Source: Paenibacillus sp. HWE-109
GTDB taxonomy: Bacteria; Bacillota; Bacilli; Paenibacillales; NBRC-103111
DNA length: 64,000 nt
Assembly: GCF_022163125.1 (NCBI RefSeq)
Contig: NZ_CP091881.1
Location: 7,145,001 to 7,209,000, forward strand
Reading direction: 5' to 3'
Part shown: piece by piece, positions 59,884-64,000 of the stretch
Layout: every line of letters starts with the position of its first letter
How positions within the stretch are numbered: position 1 is the first letter of the stretch
Notes under the pieces: model-generated
The model's input: only the letters and a program-made list of their open reading frames with translations
What the model was told of the DNA's origin: nothing
Database searches by the model: none
Position numbers and translations under genes: made by a program

Positions 59884-60831
59884 CTATCTGTCCAGTTTGG
59901 CGTAGCGTCCAATTATTTTATAAGCACGGCTTACTAATTCCTCGGCAACATGAGCAGGCTCTTCAACCGTGACTTGTTCGCCGTAACTGAGAAGCATGCC
60001 ATAAAACCACTCGTCCTCCACGAATTGGCCTTTCACTTGTATAGTGCCATCCTCGCGTACCGTGATTTGGTCCGGATGAAAGGAATCGCCGACACGGTGC
60101 CGCACTTGATGCTCGAATGTAAGCACTGCATCCAGCTGCTTATGCTTTGACCACTCCGTATCCCAGGTATAGCTGTCTAGCGATGGTACTTGCCGAGGCA
60201 CGAACGGCTGATCGAGCATCAGCAAATTCTGAATACGCGATAAGCGGAACACTCGAAATTCACTTCTCAGTGTGCAATAGGCCTGTAGGTACCAGAGATG
60301 GCCTTTGAGAATGAGAGCCGCGGGTTCAAGGACCCTTTCACTCTCAGTGCCATTCATATTTAAATAGGTGATGCTGACCCTTGTTGTCTTGGCGATGGCG
60401 AGCCTGAGTTGATTTACTTTCTCTCTTGCCGCAGGCCCTTGCCCCCAAGGGTTGAAATCGAAAACAATCCCAGGTCCCTTCTGCTCCATTTGCGCATGAT
60501 CCGCTTTGCTGAGCAGCGCTTGTACCTTATCCAGCAGCGTACCTAGCATTCGATCATCCACGGCTGTGTGGATCCCTTTCACCGCAGCGACCATCGCATC
60601 TATTTCGCTCAAGGTCAGGAATTGCCTAGCCATTGCGTAAGGCTCCATGATCTCAAACCCGCCGGAGATTCCTTGATGCGCCACAATCGGAATGCCTGAT
60701 TGATTTAAAGTCTCCATATCGCGATAAATCGTCTTCGTGGAAACCTCGAAGCGATCGGCCAGTTCCTTCGCGCTAACGCGTCCGCGATTCAGCAGCAGAA
60801 CCGTCATCGCGAGCAAGCGATCGATTTTCAT
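59884..60831 (-). CDS. YafY-type regulator (HTH plus WYL domain)
   Basis: This 315-residue regulator has an N-terminal DeoR-like helix-turn-helix (MKIDRLLAMTVLLLNRGRVSAKELADRFEVSTKTIYRDMETLNQSGIPI) and a WYL domain at about 140-220 containing LKGHLWYLQAYCTLRSEFRVFRLSRIQNLLML. WYL domains sense small ligands or nucleic acid. Its ATG directly follows the TAA of the epimerase gene (TAAATG), so the two are cotranscribed. Targets may include that operon itself. Confidence 0.9.
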   Translation of the reverse strand: MKIDRLLAMTVLLLNRGRVSAKELADRFEVSTKTIYRDMETLNQSGIPIVAHQGISGGFEIMEPYAMARQFLTLSEIDAMVAAVKGIHTAVDDRMLGTLLDKVQALLSKADHAQMEQKGPGIVFDFNPWGQGPAAREKVNQLRLAIAKTTRVSITYLNMNGTESERVLEPAALILKGHLWYLQAYCTLRSEFRVFRLSRIQNLLMLDQPFVPRQVPSLDSYTWDTEWSKHKQLDAVLTFEHQVRHRVGDSFHPDQITVREDGTIQVKGQFVEDEWFYGMLLSYGEQVTVEEPAHVAEELVSRAYKIIGRYAKLDR

Positions 60832-61848
60832 TTATTCCTTCATCTGCAGCAAGGCTGCGTCCATAACCCGAATTACTTTATCGCACCAACTGTTGAATTC
60901 AGGGTCCTCTTTCTGCAATTCAGGATGAGCGAGGATGTTGGCAATCGCCATCTGAATGCCTTGGTCGAAGCGCGTTGTAGCCGTGAAGTCAGGCACAAGC
61001 CTTTTCAGCTTCGCATTATCAAAAACGACGGAATTAGCCTTGTCGCCCAGCAATCCACCTCTATAATCCTGTGGGCTGCATGCCGCCAGGAAGTCCGATG
61101 ACACATGTACAGCCTTCAGCTCGACACCGAGAGCATCCGCGATGGCCTCATAAATTTGATTCCAGGTCAACGTCTCATCGGAAGTAATATGAACCGACTC
61201 TCCAATTGCATGAAGATTGCCCATGAGTCCAATAAAACCTTTGGCAAAGTCGGTATTATGCGTCATGGTCCACAGCGAGGTTCCGTCTCCATGAATGATC
61301 ACCGGCTTATTAGCCAGCATCCGCTTCGCGACCTGCCAGCTTCCGTTACTGCCGTGCACGCCAAGTGGAATCGATCGATCATCATAGGTATGACTCGGCC
61401 TTACGATCGTAATCGGGAAGCCGTGTTCGCGATATTGCTTGATTAAATAGTCTTCACAGGCGATTTTATTTCTGGAATAGGCCCAATACGGGTTGGATAA
61501 TGGCGTTCCCTCCGTAATCCGATAATCAGACAAAGGCGTTTGATAGGCGGAAGCGGAGCTTATGAATAGAAATTGTTTCGTTTTATCTTTAAATAACCGA
61601 TAATCCCGCTCCAACTGCGCAGGTTCATAAGCGATGAAGTCAGCCACAACATCAAACTTCAAATCAAGGATTAAACTAGCTACCTTTGCTTCATCATTAA
61701 TATCCGCTTGAAGAATCTTAGCACCTGCCGGTAAATCCACATTCCTCGTACCTCGGTTCAGGAGATACAACTCGCATCCTTGTTCTACTAATTGTCTGGT
61801 AATGGCCGAGCTAATGGTCCCTGTTCCTCCAATAAATAGCGCTTTCAT
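60832..61848 (-). CDS. NAD-dependent epimerase/dehydratase family protein
   Basis: This 338-residue extended SDR has the cofactor motif FIGGTGTISSAIT near the N-terminus, LFISSASAYQTP with candidate catalytic Ser, and YWAYSRNKIACEDYL with the Tyr-x3-Lys pair. The middle part (RPSHTYDDRSIPLG, VIHGDGTSLWTMTHNTDFAKGFIGLM) is typical of sugar-nucleotide-type or RNA-binding-like epimerases. Two ATG codons adjoin; GGAGGTGG fits the second better. First gene of a three-gene set with the WYL regulator and the GyrI-like gene. Substrate unknown. Confidence 0.85.
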   Translation of the reverse strand: MKALFIGGTGTISSAITRQLVEQGCELYLLNRGTRNVDLPAGAKILQADINDEAKVASLILDLKFDVVADFIAYEPAQLERDYRLFKDKTKQFLFISSASAYQTPLSDYRITEGTPLSNPYWAYSRNKIACEDYLIKQYREHGFPITIVRPSHTYDDRSIPLGVHGSNGSWQVAKRMLANKPVIIHGDGTSLWTMTHNTDFAKGFIGLMGNLHAIGESVHITSDETLTWNQIYEAIADALGVELKAVHVSSDFLAACSPQDYRGGLLGDKANSVVFDNAKLKRLVPDFTATTRFDQGIQMAIANILAHPELQKEDPEFNSWCDKVIRVMDAALLQMKE

Positions 61849-61922
61849 CATCCACCTCCGTCACATGTAGCTTAACCATAGCATGTGTCCTTGCGGATGA
61901 CAACTTGGACAGACGGGAGAAA

Positions 61923-62510
61923 TCAGCTTTGCAGCGCTCTAAAATAGCGATAAATCCGATCCAACTTCGCTGCCTGTTTCCCCTTGGGACTTTCCATGTT
62001 GCCAAACTCGAAAAACTTTACTTTTTTGATCCCGACATAATTAAATAAGGCTTTCCTCATCAGTACTTTATGCGCATTATTCAGCCAGTACAGCGGGTAT
62101 AAGGCAGGTCCCTTCATGGTGGAAATGCAGACGACGGATCTCCCCTTGAGGAGCCCTTCCGGCAGGAGTCCGCCCTTATCCCGGTATGCGAAGCCCGAAG
62201 CAAACATTTGGTCGATGTAGCCCAAAAGCATAGCCGGGGGACGTCCCCACCAGATCGGGTAGACCAGCACTATTTTATCAGCCCACAGAAGTTGAGTACG
62301 ATATTCGGCGAGTCTCGGATCGGCATGCATATCCCTTCTGCGTTTCTCTTTGTTAAAAACCAGGATCGGATCAAACTGCTCCTCATATAAATCCAGCACT
62401 TTTACTTCTTCTATATGAGGATTCTCACTGCTTCCCTGAATGACTTTCTGCAAAAAAGCATAGCTTAAACTTTGATGATTCGGATGTGTATAAATAATTA
62501 ACGTTTTCAT
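61923..62510 (-). CDS. NAD(P)H-dependent oxidoreductase, flavodoxin-like fold (KefF/YheR/NQO type)
   Basis: This 195-residue flavoprotein shows MKTLIIYTHPNHQSLSYAFLQKVIQ at the start, DLYEEQFDPIL, and the FMN-contact region ADKIVLVYPIWWGRPPAMLLGYIDQMFASGFAYR. The family reduces quinones by two electrons. It is divergent from a MarR gene, with a pair of opposed palindromic sites in the 114-bp gap, and probably derepressed by electrophiles. No clear AGGAGG lies before the ATG (AAAGAGGTGCGC about ten bases upstream serves). Confidence 0.9.
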   Translation of the reverse strand: MKTLIIYTHPNHQSLSYAFLQKVIQGSSENPHIEEVKVLDLYEEQFDPILVFNKEKRRRDMHADPRLAEYRTQLLWADKIVLVYPIWWGRPPAMLLGYIDQMFASGFAYRDKGGLLPEGLLKGRSVVCISTMKGPALYPLYWLNNAHKVLMRKALFNYVGIKKVKFFEFGNMESPKGKQAAKLDRIYRYFRALQS

Positions 62511-62532
62511 GGGACGATGCGCACCTCTTTAC

Positions 62533-62547
62533 TTATCATTTGATAAC
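62533..62547. promoter_or_regulatory. Candidate MarR operator, copy 1
   Basis: TTATCATTTGATAAC is itself a palindrome (TTATCA/TGATAA) and is the reverse complement, with one mismatch, of the site at 62572-62586. It lies 22 bp before the oxidoreductase start. Confidence 0.7.
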
Positions 62548-62571
62548 AAAATCCTAACACGTTCCTTTTTA

Positions 62572-62586
62572 GTTGTCAAATGATAA
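62572..62586. promoter_or_regulatory. Candidate MarR operator, copy 2
   Basis: GTTGTCAAATGATAA is the inverted partner of copy 1, about 39 bp away centre to centre. A further half-like TTTTTTGATAATAAA follows at 62590-62604. Two sites would cover both divergent promoters. Confidence 0.7.
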
Positions 62587-62624
62587 TTGTTTTTTGATAA
62601 TAAATTTGATATCGTGGAGGTGAG

Positions 62625-63074
62625 GTGATCTCGTTGGACCAAAAGACAATTTTCTATAAATTTGTTTCCTTTATCGCAGCTGTCCATGAAGTTAAGCATG
62701 AATTCACCAAAGACGTTAAGCTGGATGAAATTACACCTGTTCAATATGCCATTCTTGAATATCTGGCGGTAAGCCAGCCTGTTACTTTAAGCCAAATCAG
62801 CGACTGTATGCATATGTCCATGCCGAATACGAGCCGTGAACTCAAGAAACTAACCGAGAAACACCTGTGCGAAAAGACGGCGGATCCGGGTGATCAGCGC
62901 AAGCAGTTCATTCGTCTTTCAGACAACGGGCAAGCTACGATGGATGCAGCCTTCAAAGGATTGGAAGCCCGCTTCTTGCAGCGGGTTCAACATGCGTCCG
63001 CGGAGGATCTGGCAGCCATTGAGCATGCGCTGGATGTGCTTTCCGCGAATGTATTTTATCCGCCTAAAGCGTAG
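62625..63074 (+). CDS. MarR-family transcriptional regulator
   Basis: This 149-residue winged-helix protein has the MarR pattern ITPVQYAILEYLAVSQPVTLSQISDCMHMSMPNTSRELKKLTEKHLCEKTADPGDQRKQFIRLSDNG. The start may be GTG at 62625 (four bases after GGAGG) or TTG at 62634, three codons on, which has a better distance to GAGGTG. It is divergent from the NAD(P)H oxidoreductase and likely represses both. Cysteines in ISDCMHM and KHLCEK could sense electrophiles; this is a guess. Confidence 0.88.
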   Translation: MISLDQKTIFYKFVSFIAAVHEVKHEFTKDVKLDEITPVQYAILEYLAVSQPVTLSQISDCMHMSMPNTSRELKKLTEKHLCEKTADPGDQRKQFIRLSDNGQATMDAAFKGLEARFLQRVQHASAEDLAAIEHALDVLSANVFYPPKA

Positions 63075-63300
63075 AGGAGGGTCCTAACGAACCCAACAAC
63101 CTTTATTTGATCAAAATGGGGCATCTGAAAAATCTAATGAATCCCCGACGCGTTATCTCAAGCAAACGGTCACCATGACGCCTACAAACTGCTCGATAAC
63201 GCTAACTCAGTTCATAAGATCGCCAAAGTAGCCATTTTCTCGTCTATAAGCATCATCCAGTTCATTAGAGGTGGCAGATTGATTGTGCAAGGGCGGCAAC
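63073..63300. repeat. Diverged solitary copy of the 366-bp repeat family
   Basis: From GAGGAGGGTCCTAACGAAC onward the sequence follows the 26-kb units in order: a TTTATTTGATCAAAAT hairpin region, AATCCCCGACGCGTTAT, CTCGATAACGCTAACTCAG, and TATAAGCATCATCCAGTTCA. It lacks the G-rich core, like the fourth unit at 27.1-27.3 kb, and ends in GGCAGATTGATTGTGCAAGG (GACAGATTGTTGCGCAAGG in the fourth unit). It starts just at the MarR stop codon. Confidence 0.85.
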
Positions 63301-63328
63301 GGGGCTCAGCAGCTCGGACGCTATAAGT

Positions 63329-63365
63329 AAAGGAGCTAAGCGTGTACAAGCCGCTTAGCTCCTTA
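63329..63365. terminator. Terminator-like hairpin after the repeat copy
   Basis: AGGAGCTAAGC pairs exactly with GCTTAGCTCCT around CGTGTACAAGCC-type loop. The same hairpin, slightly changed, follows the repeat array at 27341-27388, so it seems to belong to the repeat's edge. Confidence 0.75.
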
Positions 63366-63380
63366 TTCATTTCAACCAAA

Positions 63381-63423
63381 CTGTCCCAAAAATCCATTTT
63401 GTCACTGGGACAGCCTCTTTTTC
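63381..63423 (+). terminator. Terminator-like hairpin before the SLH gene 3' end
   Basis: CTGTCCC pairs with GGGACAG, then CCTCTTTTTC. It would stop transcripts coming from the MarR side. The GAGGCTGTCCC word recurs in other terminators of this window. Confidence 0.65.
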
Positions 63424-63441
63424 AGTTGGCTGCCCCGTATG

Positions 63442-64000
63442 CTAGTTGATAAACTTCGCATATTGCAGCAATCTTTTGAGCATAACAGCAGCTTGAGCAC
63501 GACTAGCATTAGCCGAAGCTACGAACGTCGTGTCCGTCATCCCCGAGATAATCCCGGCTTTCACAGACTGCGAAACCGAGGCTTTCGCCCAATCGCTGAT
63601 TTGCGAGTTGTCGGTAAACTTGTTTAACAGCTCCGGTTGGCTATCCACGGTTAGGCCAGCAGCGCTTAGCGCTTTGGCTACCATGACAGCCATTTGCTCA
63701 CGGGTAATCTGTGCATTCGGTTGGAACGTGCCATCTTCATAGCCGCTTACCAGCTTACTCTTCACAGCCGCACCAATGGAACCGGCATACCAATCTGTTG
63801 CTTGGACGTCCTTGAACGAAGCCGCAGAGGCATCAGCGGTCAAAGCCAACGCACGCACCAGCAGTGTTGCAAACTCAGCACGCGTAATCGCATGGTCTGG
63901 AGCAAAGTCCGAATCGGTTGCACCGCTAACGACCAACTTGGAAGCTAGCAGTTCAATGTCGGATTTGGCCCAATGGCTTTTAACATCATTGAACGTTTTG
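63442..64000 (-). CDS. S-layer homology (SLH) domain protein, C-terminal part
   Basis: The visible 185 codons (the gene continues past the window edge, open in frame) make three SLH modules: FNDVKSHWAKSDIELLASKLVVSG...ITRAEFATLLVRAL, FKDVQATDWYAGSIGAAVKSKLVSGYEDGTF...ITREQMAVMVAKAL and FTDNSQISDWAKASVSQSVKAGIISGMTDTTF...SRAQAAVMLKRLL. The protein ends ten residues later. C-terminal SLH triplets fix large secreted enzymes or S-layer proteins to pyruvylated wall polymer. The N-terminal, functional part is outside the window. Confidence 0.92.
   Translation of the reverse strand, partial: KTFNDVKSHWAKSDIELLASKLVVSGATDSDFAPDHAITRAEFATLLVRALALTADASAASFKDVQATDWYAGSIGAAVKSKLVSGYEDGTFQPNAQITREQMAVMVAKALSAAGLTVDSQPELLNKFTDNSQISDWAKASVSQSVKAGIISGMTDTTFVASANASRAQAAVMLKRLLQYAKFIN

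Overview
The window looks like a chromosomal segment of a Paenibacillus-type bacterium (Bacillota, Paenibacillaceae). This is inferred from the gene repertoire: an LplB-type sugar permease pair, a heparinase II/III plus GH88 hydrolase pair, a copper-amine-oxidase-N-like exported protein, a three-SLH surface protein, Gram-positive AGGAGG ribosome sites with frequent TTG/GTG starts, and many genes close to Bacillus subtilis loci (des, mhq cluster, yheI/yheH, tcyABC, ytcD-ytbDE, katX). No rRNA, tRNA or CRISPR array was seen.

Layout. 0-1.2 kb: 5' ends of a sugar ABC permease operon with a cre-like site. 1.4-6.4 kb: two TetR regulators and an MMPL exporter; one TetR and the MMPL gene carry the same operator-like sequence. 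A 112-bp tandem repeat array lies between (2.1-2.5 kb). 6.5-8.6 kb: fatty-acid desaturase and a polysaccharide deacetylase. 8.9-16.9 kb: a seven-gene cluster of response regulator, sensor kinase, unknown exported protein, two paralogous binding proteins, a fused 12-TM permease and an ATPase. 17-18.4 kb: an intact IS3-family element. 18.6-21.7 kb: heparinase and unsaturated glucuronyl hydrolase. 22.7-25.9 kb: a quinone/electrophile detoxification cluster of the MhqR type with recognisable operators. 26.0-27.3 kb: four near-identical 365-366-bp tandem repeats; a diverged fifth copy sits at 63.1 kb. 27.4-31.3 kb: VOC protein and heterodimeric ABC exporter. 31.5-41.1 kb: housekeeping and hypothetical genes (thrC, rlmN, MocR regulator, thioredoxin-like protein, arylamine N-acetyltransferase). 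41.3-48 kb: cystine ABC importer, ferredoxin-NADP reductase and siderophore importer, with two Fur boxes between the last two. 48.0-48.6 kb: an array of 114-bp palindromic repeats. 48.7-55 kb: LysR/SDR pair, HxlR/MFS/aldo-keto reductase, an internally deleted catalase and an ArsR regulator.

55.1-59.1 kb is a strongly AT-rich island holding a lactococcin 972-type bacteriocin gene, its large membrane protein, its ABC ATPase and a small membrane-anchored protein. A 17-bp-truncatable remnant of an SDR gene (16 codons) lies at its left edge, and a fragment resembling an alpha/beta-hydrolase C-terminus lies at its right edge, so the island appears to have replaced resident genes. 59.3-64 kb: GyrI-like protein, WYL regulator, epimerase, NAD(P)H oxidoreductase with divergent MarR regulator, repeat copy, and a 3'-partial SLH-domain gene.

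The most interesting parts are the bacteriocin island with its truncated borders, the 366-bp repeat family, the 114-bp long-palindrome family (scattered pieces also flank the IS element), and the two-binding-protein transporter under its own two-component system. The accessory genes are dense in electrophile/redox regulators (MhqR, HxlR, MarR) whose operators can be read directly from the sequence.
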